The notes under the pieces were generated by a model that saw nothing but the letters and a program-made list of their open reading frames with translations, was not told the DNA's origin and did not search any database. A stretch of 64,000 bases of DNA from Candidatus Desulfosporosinus nitrosoreducens (GTDB taxonomy: Bacteria > Bacillota > Desulfitobacteriia > Desulfitobacteriales > Desulfitobacteriaceae), in the NCBI RefSeq assembly GCF_030954495.1, contig NZ_JAVHUW010000067.1, positions 52,338 through 116,337 of the forward strand, written 5' to 3'. Made by a program: the position numbers and the translations under genes. This document shows positions 27,156-35,513 of this stretch, in pieces. Position 1 is the first letter of the stretch, and each line of letters opens with the position of its first letter.

Positions 27156-27441
27156 AACTCTGCTGTCGGCCCTTCCGCAAAATTCCTAAAGCCTCGGAGA
27201 TTAAATCCTGACTTACCTCACAATCAAGGAATACGTCTTTGATTTGAGGACATTCGGTTTTGATCACCGCCTCAATAAACTCAGCTAAAGTTTGTTGAGA
27301 ACTGGGGCATCTGGAAAAGGGCCCAGTCAAGCCAATTTTTACAATACCTTCAGGAGTCACTTGAATCCGGCTAATATCCCCATGATAAAGGTTGAGCACA
27401 GGACGTACTTTCCTGTCGATGAGGTCGATAATTTCTTTCAT
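27148..27441 (-). CDS. NifU C-terminal-like protein with one cluster cysteine lost
   Basis: A 97-residue protein with the fold signature of the NifU C-terminal/Nfu domain. It has a start like RKVRPVLNLYHGDISRIQV, then GIVKIGLTGPFSRCPSSQQT where the family normally has GxCxxCPxSxxT. The first cysteine of the CxxC pair is replaced, leaving only C45, so a normal bridging [4Fe-4S] cluster is unlikely unless another protein supplies ligands. It lies between the repeat element and the FCGGC gene in the 4-hydroxybutyrate operon. Confidence 0.8.
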   Translation of the reverse strand: MKEIIDLIDRKVRPVLNLYHGDISRIQVTPEGIVKIGLTGPFSRCPSSQQTLAEFIEAVIKTECPQIKDVFLDCEVSQDLISEALGILRKGRQQSYA

Positions 27442-27480
27442 AATTAAATACCCTCATTTTTAGCATACCATAAGCCAAAT

Positions 27481-27612
27481 AAAGAAGACTTGATTCAGAT
27501 TCAGGTGGAGTTTTAACTCCATCTGAATCTTAGTCGCTCTTATCCAGGGACTTAGCCACTCTTACCTCACCGCTTGCCGAAGCGGGAGTCTTAGAGCGGA
27601 TTAGTCAGCAGA
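27481..27612 (-). repeat. Dispersed structured repeat, full copy 2
   Basis: About 130 bp, over 90 percent alike by eye to 44682-44808. It contains a 13-bp hairpin (GATTCAGGTGGAG / CTCCATCTGAATC) and a second, longer imperfect hairpin. The second hairpin centres on CACCGCTTGCCGAAGCGG, with outer arms TTAGCCACTC and GAGCGGATTAG. It fills the gap between the dehydratase stop codon and the NifU-like gene inside one operon, so it would be transcribed and could be a processing or attenuation signal. Confidence 0.85.
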
Positions 27613-29073
27613 TCAATGTTTTGTTTCCTCAGCCGAAATCCCGGCGATAGCTTTGGCAAGTTCTTTCTTATGCGCCAGATTAGCCTGGCGGGAGATCATG
27701 ATTCTCTGCGCTTGAGGTGAGCCCGCGCCATGCATGGATTCTGTTCTGTAACCGACGGCGGCCGTACCCAAAGTAAGATTTTCCACCAAGCGCAGAATGC
27801 GCATCCGATGTTCCGTTGGGACTGCGGCAATGCCTTTAAAGTATTTTTCAACTACTTTCCCGATTTCAGGATGCCGCAAATCCTTTTCAGAAGGCATGGT
27901 GACCATCAGGCCTCCGGCAATATCCTCGGCCAAACGGGCAATTTCATAGGGGTAACGGGTAACATTTTGCTTACAAACGTTGGCCAGGAGAAGGTCAATT
28001 AGATAAGTGCCGGATGCTGTCTTATGCCCTTCTGCCGAACAAGCAATGCCGCAAGCGTAAAGTGTCTCGTTAAGATGAACCATTTCAATCAGTTTGTCCT
28101 TGATATGCGAGGCTTTAGCGGCGCCGTTGTAATCTGCCGCCAGGGCCGCCGCTCCGATTAAGACGTCCCCGACACCCACTTTACAGCCGCCGTAACTCTG
28201 GCGATGATATCCTGCAAACCTTTCTACCAAAGAGCTGCTGAATTCATATTCCCCGCACATGAAAACATTTTCCCAGGGAATAAATACCTTATCGAAGACC
28301 ATCAGCGCCTCATGACCGCCAAATTGCTTATTTCCAACGTCGATGCTGCCGCCTTCCAGCTTTCGAGTGTCGCAGGACTGACGGCCATAAATATAAATGA
28401 TTCCTTCCGCATCGGCCGGGGCTGAAAAGCTAACGGCATAATCCGCATCGTTTTTGCCCATAGCCATTGTCGGCATAACCAGAATCCAGTGAGAATTAAT
28501 GGCCCCGGTTTGGTGAGCCTTAGCGCCACTTACAATAATCCCGTCTTCCCTTTTTTCTACTACACGAACATAAAGATCCGGGTCTTCCTGCTGGCTGGGC
28601 GCTAAACCGCGGTCCCCTTTGGGATCGGTCATGGCTCCGTCAACCGTCCAGTCCTCTTCCTGCATTCTTGTCAGGAATTTTATAAAGCGCTCATGATAAT
28701 TCGTGCCTAATTTCAGATCCATCTCAAAGGTAACACTATCGACGGCATTGATCGCATCCATCCCGACACAGCGTTGGAAACAAGCCGCGGTTTGTTGCCC
28801 TAACAATCGCTGCATCTTTACCTTTTTCACCAGATCTTCTGTACTCTGATGGAGGTGACAAAAACGATTGATCTTTTTACCCGTAAGATGTGAGGTTACC
28901 GTCATTAAATCCTCGTACTGCGGATCTTCAGCTAAAGCATAGGTCGCTTTAACGGAATTCAACGACGGCCTGATGATGGGATGGTCAACCGGATTTTCTA
29001 CCAGTTCACCTTGTAGATAGACCTTTAAATTAAGCTTACGCAAACTCTCTTCATACTCTGCTGCAGTTTTCAT
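27613..29073 (-). CDS. abfD: 4-hydroxybutyryl-CoA dehydratase / vinylacetyl-CoA isomerase
   Basis: A 486-residue FAD and [4Fe-4S] enzyme that dehydrates 4-hydroxybutyryl-CoA to crotonyl-CoA and isomerises vinylacetyl-CoA. The cluster ligands known from Clostridium aminobutyricum are present: C98 and C102 in ACFQRC, and His and Cys in YHRQSYGGCKVG (about 285-300). This separates it from HpaB-type flavin monooxygenases, which share the fold but lack these residues. Length is normal. It is the second gene of the sigma-54 unit, with abfT downstream. Together they convert 4-hydroxybutyrate to crotonyl-CoA. Confidence 0.95.
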   Translation of the reverse strand: MKTAAEYEESLRKLNLKVYLQGELVENPVDHPIIRPSLNSVKATYALAEDPQYEDLMTVTSHLTGKKINRFCHLHQSTEDLVKKVKMQRLLGQQTAACFQRCVGMDAINAVDSVTFEMDLKLGTNYHERFIKFLTRMQEEDWTVDGAMTDPKGDRGLAPSQQEDPDLYVRVVEKREDGIIVSGAKAHQTGAINSHWILVMPTMAMGKNDADYAVSFSAPADAEGIIYIYGRQSCDTRKLEGGSIDVGNKQFGGHEALMVFDKVFIPWENVFMCGEYEFSSSLVERFAGYHRQSYGGCKVGVGDVLIGAAALAADYNGAAKASHIKDKLIEMVHLNETLYACGIACSAEGHKTASGTYLIDLLLANVCKQNVTRYPYEIARLAEDIAGGLMVTMPSEKDLRHPEIGKVVEKYFKGIAAVPTEHRMRILRLVENLTLGTAAVGYRTESMHGAGSPQAQRIMISRQANLAHKKELAKAIAGISAEETKH

Positions 29074-29140
29074 TAGTTGACCTCCAAACGTTCAATTTAA
29101 ACTTCCGGTTGCTTAAGCGCTGGGATTCGCCAAGCGCATC

Positions 29141-29944
29141 TTATTCATAAAATTCAGGTGCAACTTTCAAAGTTTTAAAGAAATCCATGTCATGAGAAAA
29201 CATCACTTTAGCATTATATTTCTTGGCATAATTGCGGACCTTTTCTATGGAATTGAAGAAGGCAATGCTGTCGTAGACAATACCCGAGGCCTTGGCCGGC
29301 GGTCCGTAATTGCGGCGATCATAAACGGCATCCTGAGGGAAGATAAGGGTTCCTTCCTTTTCCAGATGAACTATTAAGCCCAATATTCCCGGCGTATGGC
29401 CCGGCAAAGTAATAAGCTCGACACCCGGAACCAGTTCCATATCTTTCTCAACAAGATGATATTGTTTTACAGGCACTTCCAGATCGGCCTTTACATAGGC
29501 ACCGTGGGCTGCCGGATCAGGGCTTAAATGCACAAGGGTTTGTCCATATTCGAAATCCTTTTGATGGACGTAAACGTCAGCGTGCTCAAATAAATGCAAA
29601 TGCCCCGCGTGATCAAGATGCAGATGGGATAAGACTACGGTTTTGATGTCTTCCGGTTTCGTTCCCGTCAAGGCAAGTTGGGCGGCAAATCTTTGCGATT
29701 CTTCGAAATGGTAGGGAAAGACACTTTGCAGCCCGGCGGGCCAGTATCCATTCATGGCCTCGGGGTGGCAGCCTAAATCGTAAAGTATTTTACCTTGGGG
29801 ATGATCAATAAGAACCGCATATACGGGTATCTTGATCCAATTTACTTGAGGAGTCTTATTGTTCAAAGAGCCAAGCACCGATTGAGCAACCATCCAGTTC
29901 TCATCGCATTCCAGCCACCCATTGTTGAGAATATAAGCCTTCAT
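29141..29944 (-). CDS. Metallo-beta-lactamase-fold hydrolase, lactonase-like
   Basis: A 267-residue protein of the N-acyl-homoserine lactonase-like branch of the MBL superfamily. The dinuclear zinc motif is SHLHLDHAGH (H107, H109, D111, H112), with further ligands in LPGHTPG, FPQDAVYD and FSHDMDF. ATG 29944 has GGGGGA eight bases upstream and is preferred over upstream ATGs. It is the first gene after a sigma-54 promoter and precedes abfD. In this setting it may open gamma-butyrolactone or a related lactone to 4-hydroxybutyrate, an inference from context; quorum quenching is the alternative. Confidence 0.88.
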   Translation of the reverse strand: MKAYILNNGWLECDENWMVAQSVLGSLNNKTPQVNWIKIPVYAVLIDHPQGKILYDLGCHPEAMNGYWPAGLQSVFPYHFEESQRFAAQLALTGTKPEDIKTVVLSHLHLDHAGHLHLFEHADVYVHQKDFEYGQTLVHLSPDPAAHGAYVKADLEVPVKQYHLVEKDMELVPGVELITLPGHTPGILGLIVHLEKEGTLIFPQDAVYDRRNYGPPAKASGIVYDSIAFFNSIEKVRNYAKKYNAKVMFSHDMDFFKTLKVAPEFYE

Positions 29945-30089
29945 CTTCTTTTCCCCCATTTTTAAGATTTTTTTGAGTATCACTTCTCGCTAACCCCTTG
30001 GATAAGCCGACATTAGTGTGAGACCTTATCAGAGCTATTACTGTAACACCTCCTCGCAACATACTAATGACTCAGCTAGTCAGGAATAT

Positions 30090-30106
30090 TGCAATAGTTA
30101 TGCCAA
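30090..30106 (-). promoter_or_regulatory. Sigma-54 (-24/-12) promoter
   Basis: On the minus strand TTGGCATAACTATTGCA has the invariant GG and GC separated by exactly 10 bp, matching TGGCAY-N5-TTGCA. It should start transcription about 135 bp before the MBL-fold gene. The gene immediately upstream encodes a sigma-54 activator. Confidence 0.88.
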
Positions 30107-30144
30107 ATAAGGACAGGGGCGCCATCAGGCTCTCCTGTCCTTAT
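30107..30144 (-). terminator. Hairpin after the sigma-54 activator gene
   Basis: An 11-bp stem (ATAAGGACAGG with CCTGTCCTTAT) encloses a 16-base loop. Only a short T-run follows on the minus strand, so termination is plausible but may be leaky. It lies directly against the -24 element. Confidence 0.55.
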
Positions 30145-30161
30145 CATCAGTTCTTAAATCG

Positions 30162-30175
30162 TCGCAATGTTGCAT
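30162..30175 (-). promoter_or_regulatory. Second activator-site candidate
   Basis: TCGCAATGTTGCAT repeats the core of the large palindrome at 30219-30255 with one change. It lies roughly 90 bp upstream of the expected transcription start, a usual distance for an enhancer half site. Confidence 0.55.
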
Positions 30176-30218
30176 TCCAAATTTTCTGAATATATCTTCA
30201 GGGCTTGTGGGTAGCCAT

Positions 30219-30255
30219 TTTCGCAATATTGCAATCGAGTTGCAATATTGCGAAA
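30219..30255. promoter_or_regulatory. Palindromic upstream activating sequence
   Basis: Two perfect 16-bp arms, TTTCGCAATATTGCAA and TTGCAATATTGCGAAA, are separated by TCGAG. Each arm itself contains the palindrome GCAATATTGC. It lies about 158 bp upstream of the predicted sigma-54 start and 10 bp after the activator gene. It has no T-tract like a terminator. It is the best candidate for binding the Fis-type HTH of the adjacent regulator. Confidence 0.75.
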
Positions 30256-30265
30256 GGCGCAAATG

Positions 30266-32335
30266 TTATTTTAACAGTCCATGCTTCAAAGCCTTGCGAT
30301 AGATAGTACTTTTGTTCACTCCGAGAACTTCAGCTACTTTAGCCCATGATTTCCACTCTTTGTACGTCTTCGCAATAAGATAGGCCTCTGCCTGAGCAGC
30401 CGCATCCTGAAGTTGAGTACCGTATTCCGGAAGTATATCTTTGCGGTAAATAGTTCCCGGCAAGAGGTCTGCAGATAACTCATCTTCATTCGTTGTAATC
30501 ATCAGCCGTTCGATGATGTTGGACAATTCCCGAATATTTCCCGGCCAGGGGTACTCGGACAAAGCGTTGAGGAGTTGAGCGGAAGCGTGGCATTTATAGC
30601 CATAGCGCTTATTTAGCGTGTCCACAAAATACTTCACCAGCAGTGGAATATCTTCTTTGCGCTCCCGTAAGGGCGGCAATTCAATCGGAATAACCAGCAA
30701 ACGATAGTATAAGTCTTCACGGAAATTGCCGTCTTTGACCATTTTGCACAGATTGCGGTTGGTAGCGGCGATGATTCGCACATTAACATCCAGCGGTTTT
30801 GTCCCGCCTACTCTGACGATTTGTCTTTCCTGAAGGACCCTTAAAAGTTTGGACTGAAGTAAGAGCGGCATTTCCGCAACCTCATCCAAAAACAGAGTGC
30901 CGTTGTGAGCCAATTCGAACAACCCTGGTTTGCCCTCTTTTTTCGCACCTGTAAAAGCCCCGGAATCGTACCCGAACAACTCCGATTCTAAAAGTTGCTC
31001 CGGTATGGCGGCACAGTTTATCTTTATAAACGGCTTGTTGATCCCTTTGCCATGTTTGTGGATCAATTTTGCTAATAGCTCTTTTCCTGTGCCGGACTCT
31101 CCGGTGATTAAAACCGTGGAATCAACGTTGGCCAGCTTTAGACTCAATTCTATTGTTTTGCTCATACAGGAACTACGGTAAATAATTCCCGTATCTTCAG
31201 CCTGCTGGGAACGCAAATGTCTTAGTTCCGTTTCATACAATAACGTCTGCTCTTCTGATTTTTGAAGTTGGCTCTGCAGATTATAAAGCTCTGTTACATC
31301 CCGCACATTGGTTACTATACGAAATAGATTACCGTCTTCATCAAAGATCGGGTTGCCGGTCACCAACACCTGTTTATTGGTCTTTTTGATTGTTTGAGGA
31401 ATCGTAACACTCTTCCTTTTTTCCATAACCAAGATAGACGCCGACTGGTCAAATACTCCCGCTCTGACTAATTCATGCATCGTTTTGCCTACAACTTCAC
31501 TGTCGGAAATTCCGGTTACGCGCTGATAGGCTTCATTGCAATTGAGAGTAAGACAATTCCCGTCTGTTATATAGATACCGTCATAGGATGAGTTGATGAT
31601 AGCTTCCAATTCTCTGGTCAATTTCTTTACCGAGTCGAGTTCGCTGTGGATGGCATCCATGCTCGACAAGTCCTGAAACACACAAACGGCACCGGAAATA
31701 ACGCCGTTTTTTTCAACAGGCGAATAATTGGCCATAATCGGAGTTGCATTGAGGACAAATTTTTCACCATAAAGCGATTGTCCTGTAAGCAAAATTTTGG
31801 GCATTAAAGAGTTGGGAATATAGTCAGTGACTTGACGACCAAGCAATTGGTCTACGGAAAGGCCTAAAATTCCCGCAACCACACGATTAGCCAGAATAAT
31901 ATTTCCGCTTAAATCAACCGCCAGGATGCCGTTATGGGCCGACTCAATCACCGCATACATGCGTTCTTGGAGATCCTCAATATTCGAGCGGAATGTACGG
32001 ATTAAATCTGTATTTTGGATAATGCCCATGACTCGGTTATCGCAATTCAGCACAACGGCACCATTAGCGCAAACAGGTAATTGCTCTAATTCGATATTAA
32101 ACCAAACAAAGGGTATGTCAGGATCAAGACATTTTTTAATCCCGGCATTATATGTTAAGCCATTCAAGATTTCCTTCAGCAAGGAACTTTTGGAAAACGC
32201 ACCTGCATAGTTGCCTTCTTCGTTAATAACAGGGAGAAACTCTGTGTTTCTCTTTTGCAAAATATCATATGCTTCTGTCAGAGTACAACCTATGGGGACC
32301 GGATCTACTGCATGCATTATGTCGGAAGCTCTCAT
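30266..32335 (-). CDS. Sigma-54-dependent transcriptional activator with CBS and PAS domains
   Basis: A 689-residue enhancer-binding protein. Two CBS motifs (about 1-118) may bind adenine nucleotides or another ligand. Two PAS domains follow (about 122-228 and 242-352) and then a short coiled coil. The AAA+ domain has Walker A GESGTGKE (412-419), the sigma-54 contact loop GAFTGA (459-464), Walker B LFLDEV and the R-finger region. A C-terminal Fis-type HTH (WAKVAEVLGVNKSTIYRKA) ends the protein. All sigma-54 contact residues are intact. It very likely controls the 4-hydroxybutyrate operon directly downstream. Confidence 0.95.
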   Translation of the reverse strand: MRASDIMHAVDPVPIGCTLTEAYDILQKRNTEFLPVINEEGNYAGAFSKSSLLKEILNGLTYNAGIKKCLDPDIPFVWFNIELEQLPVCANGAVVLNCDNRVMGIIQNTDLIRTFRSNIEDLQERMYAVIESAHNGILAVDLSGNIILANRVVAGILGLSVDQLLGRQVTDYIPNSLMPKILLTGQSLYGEKFVLNATPIMANYSPVEKNGVISGAVCVFQDLSSMDAIHSELDSVKKLTRELEAIINSSYDGIYITDGNCLTLNCNEAYQRVTGISDSEVVGKTMHELVRAGVFDQSASILVMEKRKSVTIPQTIKKTNKQVLVTGNPIFDEDGNLFRIVTNVRDVTELYNLQSQLQKSEEQTLLYETELRHLRSQQAEDTGIIYRSSCMSKTIELSLKLANVDSTVLITGESGTGKELLAKLIHKHGKGINKPFIKINCAAIPEQLLESELFGYDSGAFTGAKKEGKPGLFELAHNGTLFLDEVAEMPLLLQSKLLRVLQERQIVRVGGTKPLDVNVRIIAATNRNLCKMVKDGNFREDLYYRLLVIPIELPPLRERKEDIPLLVKYFVDTLNKRYGYKCHASAQLLNALSEYPWPGNIRELSNIIERLMITTNEDELSADLLPGTIYRKDILPEYGTQLQDAAAQAEAYLIAKTYKEWKSWAKVAEVLGVNKSTIYRKALKHGLLK

Positions 32336-32504
32336 AGTTTCAACTCCCTTTCTTAGAGCAAAATTTCAGCCGCTTCTCCCGATATTTGAAGAAAAAACCT
32401 GCTTTGCCTCAAGCGCATTATGCTGACGGCGCATCTGCATGATGATCGCCTATCAATATCATATCACTATCTCCCCGCTCCTACCATCATTTGGTTTAAT
32501 GAGA

Positions 32505-32557
32505 CAAAGCCCCCCATGGTGTTCAGCCTTTAGCTGCAATCACCATGGGGGACTTTG
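32505..32557. terminator. Intrinsic terminator after the peptide importer operon
   Basis: The 17-base arms CAAAGCCCCCCATGGTG and CACCATGGGGGACTTTG pair with one mismatch around a 19-base loop. It ends the importer operon, upstream of the activator gene. The rest of 32336-32609 shows no gene. Confidence 0.8.
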
Positions 32558-32609
32558 CTTAATGTAAAACTCTGTTCAATGTCTGTCGGGGCACTGTTTC
32601 AGCATCAAA

Positions 32610-33587
32610 TCAATCAAATAAGTGACAGGCCACAAAGTGATCAGGAGAAACTTCCTTTAATGCCGGCTCATTACCCTTACAGGAGTCCATTTCCTTGAAG
32701 CAGCGGGAACAGAAACGGCAACCTGCAGGCGGGTTGATTGGGCTAGGTACGTCACCTTGCAAAATAATCCGTTCCTTTTTCTTTTCAGGATTAATCGTCG
32801 GAATCGCCGACAGCAATGCTTGGGTATAAGGGTGCTGAGGGTTGGCGTAAAGCTCCTTTTTCGGCGCAATTTCTACCAGTTTGCCCAGATACATTACTCC
32901 AACACGGTCGCTGATGTGTTTAACTACGTTCAGACCATGAGCAATAAAGAGATAGGTCAGCTTAAACTCATCCTGTAAATCACTCAGCAAATTAAGCACC
33001 TGGGCCTGAATCGATACATCCAAGGCAGAAACCGGTTCATCACAAACGATGAGCTTCGGTTCCACGGCCAGGGCGCGGGCAATGCCGACCCGCTGGCGCT
33101 GTCCTCCGGAGAATTCGTGGGGATAGCGGTTGCGCTGATGACGGGCTAAGCCTACACAGTTTAAGAGGTAGATAACACGTTCTTCGACCTGATTCTTAGG
33201 CAACAAGCGATTGATAAAAATCGGCTCGGCTATAATGTCGCCAATGGTCATTTTAGGGTTTAACGAAGCATAAGGGTCCTGAAAAATCATTTGAATATCT
33301 TTGGAATAAGCACGGCGCTGCTCTGCATTGAGGGCAATCAGGTCTTTCCCCTCAAAAAACAGCTTGCCGCTCGTTTGTCTGTAAAGGTTGACAAGAATTT
33401 TCCCGAGCGTAGTTTTGCCGCAGCCGGATTCGCCAACTAAACCAAAAGCCTCTCCTTTATTAATGGAAAAGGAAACGCCGTCAACAGCCTTTAAGACAGC
33501 AACAGGCTTGCCAAGGAAATTGGTGTCCACTACAAAATGCTTTGCTAAGTTTTGAATGTCCATCAATACTTCGCTCATTTGCCACAC
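32610..33587 (-). CDS. Oligopeptide/dipeptide ABC transporter ATPase, OppF/DppF type
   Basis: A 325-residue ATPase with Walker A GESGCGKT, signature FSGGQRQRVGIARAL and Walker B LIVCDEPVSAL. The C-terminal oligopeptide-transporter extension has the cysteine cluster CRFCSRCF...C typical of [4Fe-4S]-binding DppF/OppF proteins. It overlaps the upstream ATPase gene by 13 bp. GTG 33587 and ATG 33578 are both possible starts. It pairs with the OppD-like ATPase to energise peptide or nickel-peptide import. Confidence 0.94.
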   Translation of the reverse strand: MWQMSEVLMDIQNLAKHFVVDTNFLGKPVAVLKAVDGVSFSINKGEAFGLVGESGCGKTTLGKILVNLYRQTSGKLFFEGKDLIALNAEQRRAYSKDIQMIFQDPYASLNPKMTIGDIIAEPIFINRLLPKNQVEERVIYLLNCVGLARHQRNRYPHEFSGGQRQRVGIARALAVEPKLIVCDEPVSALDVSIQAQVLNLLSDLQDEFKLTYLFIAHGLNVVKHISDRVGVMYLGKLVEIAPKKELYANPQHPYTQALLSAIPTINPEKKKERIILQGDVPSPINPPAGCRFCSRCFKEMDSCKGNEPALKEVSPDHFVACHLFD

Positions 33588-34570
33588 AATCCCCTTTCCT
33601 CTGTTCCTTCATACAAGAAGCAGCGGACCTTATGTCCGTTAATATCCTGAAGCTCCGGCATTTCTTTAGTGCAGCGCTCCATACTCTGGTCGCAGCGGTC
33701 AGAAAAGGGACAGCCTGACGGCATATTGAGAGGATTGGGAACCATACCTTTAATCATATATAAGCGTTCATCGCTCTCATTATCAATTTGCGGGATTGAC
33801 TGCAGCAAACCTACTGTATAGGGATGGAGCGGCTGAGAAAAAAGACTTTTGACATCGGCTTCTTCCATAATTTTGCCGCAGTACATGACTATAACACGGT
33901 CGGCCGCTTCAGAAACCACACCCAGGTCATGTGTTATGAGCATAACTGCCATATGGAACTTCTCCCGCATGCGATAGAGCAGCTCAAGAATCTGGGCTTG
34001 AATCGTAACATCAAGCGCCGTAGTAGGCTCGTCGGCTATCAGCAATTCAGGTTCGCAGGCAAGAGCCATGGCCGTCATTACCCTTTGGCGCATTCCGCCG
34101 CTCATCTGGTGCGGATAATCGTTGGCTCTTTGCGCCGCAGAAGGTATGCCTACCGTGTTCAGCATTTCAATAGTCCGCGCCAGGGCTTCCTTTTTGGAAA
34201 GATTCATATGCGTCATAATGCTTTCCATGATTTGATCCTTGATGCGCCAGACCGGGTTCAAGGACGTCATCGGTTCTTGAAAGATCATGGAAATCTTATT
34301 GCCCCGAAGTTTTTGCAACTCTTTCCGGCTCAACTTATTCAAATCTTGGGAATTATACAAAATTTCTCCGCCGGTAATTCTGCCGGGGTTTTGCAAGAGC
34401 CCCATAATGGAAAGAGAGGTTACGCTTTTTCCTGAGCCGGATTCACCGACAATAGCCAGGATTTCACCTTTATCTATAGTAAAGCTGATATTATCGACGG
34501 CTTTGACAATGCCGCGCTTCAGCTTAAATTCCGTTGTTAAATTTTTTACTTCCAGCAACATTCCGTTCAC
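33575..34570 (-). CDS. Oligopeptide/dipeptide ABC transporter ATPase, OppD/DppD type
   Basis: A 331-residue ATPase with Walker A GESGSGKS, signature MSGGMRQRVMTAMAL, Walker B LLIADEPTTAL and the C-terminal extension GCPFSDRCDQSMERC. It lies 5 bp downstream of the DppC-like permease gene in a five-gene importer operon. Confidence 0.94.
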   Translation of the reverse strand: MNGMLLEVKNLTTEFKLKRGIVKAVDNISFTIDKGEILAIVGESGSGKSVTSLSIMGLLQNPGRITGGEILYNSQDLNKLSRKELQKLRGNKISMIFQEPMTSLNPVWRIKDQIMESIMTHMNLSKKEALARTIEMLNTVGIPSAAQRANDYPHQMSGGMRQRVMTAMALACEPELLIADEPTTALDVTIQAQILELLYRMREKFHMAVMLITHDLGVVSEAADRVIVMYCGKIMEEADVKSLFSQPLHPYTVGLLQSIPQIDNESDERLYMIKGMVPNPLNMPSGCPFSDRCDQSMERCTKEMPELQDINGHKVRCFLYEGTEERGLCGK

Positions 34571-34575
34571 CTCCT

Positions 34576-35508
34576 TTATTTTATTCTGGATTTGGGATCA
34601 AGCGCATCGCGAAGACCGTCGCCCAGCAAGTTAAAGGCCAGTACAGTGATCGTGATAGCAACACCCGGAAAGATCAGCGTGTAGGGCGCGGAAAAAATAA
34701 ATCCTCTTGCCCGGCCAAGCATATCCCCCCACTCGGCAAATGGCGGTTGAACGCCCAACCCTAAAAAGCCCAGCGCCGCCGTATCGAGAACTGCCGTCGA
34801 AATACCTAAAGTGGCCCTAACGACAATCACAGAAATAACATTTGGCAAAATATGTTTATAAATAATCCGGCTTGTTTTATTGCCGATAATTTTAGCCGCA
34901 TGAACATAGTCATTTTCCTTAACCGAAAGAATGTTGCCGCGTACAATACGGGCATATTCCGGTATAGATACCAGCCCAATAGCGATAATTGCTTTATCCA
35001 GCCCTTTGCCCAAAGCTGCCATAAAGGCAATAGCCAATAAAATTGAGGGGATTGCCAGCATTATATCCATAAATCTCATGATAATAGTGTCTGTCTTTCC
35101 GCCCCGGTAGCCGGCAATAGCGCCTAAGATAACACCCACGGACAGGGAAATGGCAACGGCGGTTATGCCTACAAAGAGGGAGATTTTAGCCCCGTCCAGA
35201 ATTCTGCTAAACATATCCCGGCCTAATTGATCCGTCCCGAACCAATGCTGGGAGTTAGGCCAGACAAAACCTTTGCTCATATCGGAATAGTTGGGATCAT
35301 AAGGAAGAATTTGCTTGCCCATTAGTTCGCTCACCCATACGGTCACAGCAATAATCGCCAAAATAGCGATAATAATCAGGCCGACAACGGCCGCTTTATT
35401 TTGCCTGAGCGTTTCCCACATTGCTTTAAGCTGCGATTCCGGTTTTTCCACGTATTCGGCAGCCTGTAACAGATTTTCCTCAGACTTTAAATCATGGTTT
35501 GTTTCCAT
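34576..35508 (-). CDS. Peptide ABC transporter permease, OppC/DppC type
   Basis: A 310-residue inner-membrane permease with an N-terminal cytoplasmic tail, six membrane helices and the OppC N-domain motif. It includes HWFGTDQLGRDMFSRILDGA and the EAA-like loop ARIVRGNILSVKENDYVHAAK. The C-terminal LGDGLRDALDPK is diagnostic of DppC. Confidence 0.94.
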   Translation of the reverse strand: METNHDLKSEENLLQAAEYVEKPESQLKAMWETLRQNKAAVVGLIIIAILAIIAVTVWVSELMGKQILPYDPNYSDMSKGFVWPNSQHWFGTDQLGRDMFSRILDGAKISLFVGITAVAISLSVGVILGAIAGYRGGKTDTIIMRFMDIMLAIPSILLAIAFMAALGKGLDKAIIAIGLVSIPEYARIVRGNILSVKENDYVHAAKIIGNKTSRIIYKHILPNVISVIVVRATLGISTAVLDTAALGFLGLGVQPPFAEWGDMLGRARGFIFSAPYTLIFPGVAITITVLAFNLLGDGLRDALDPKSRIK

Positions 35509-35513
35509 ACAAG

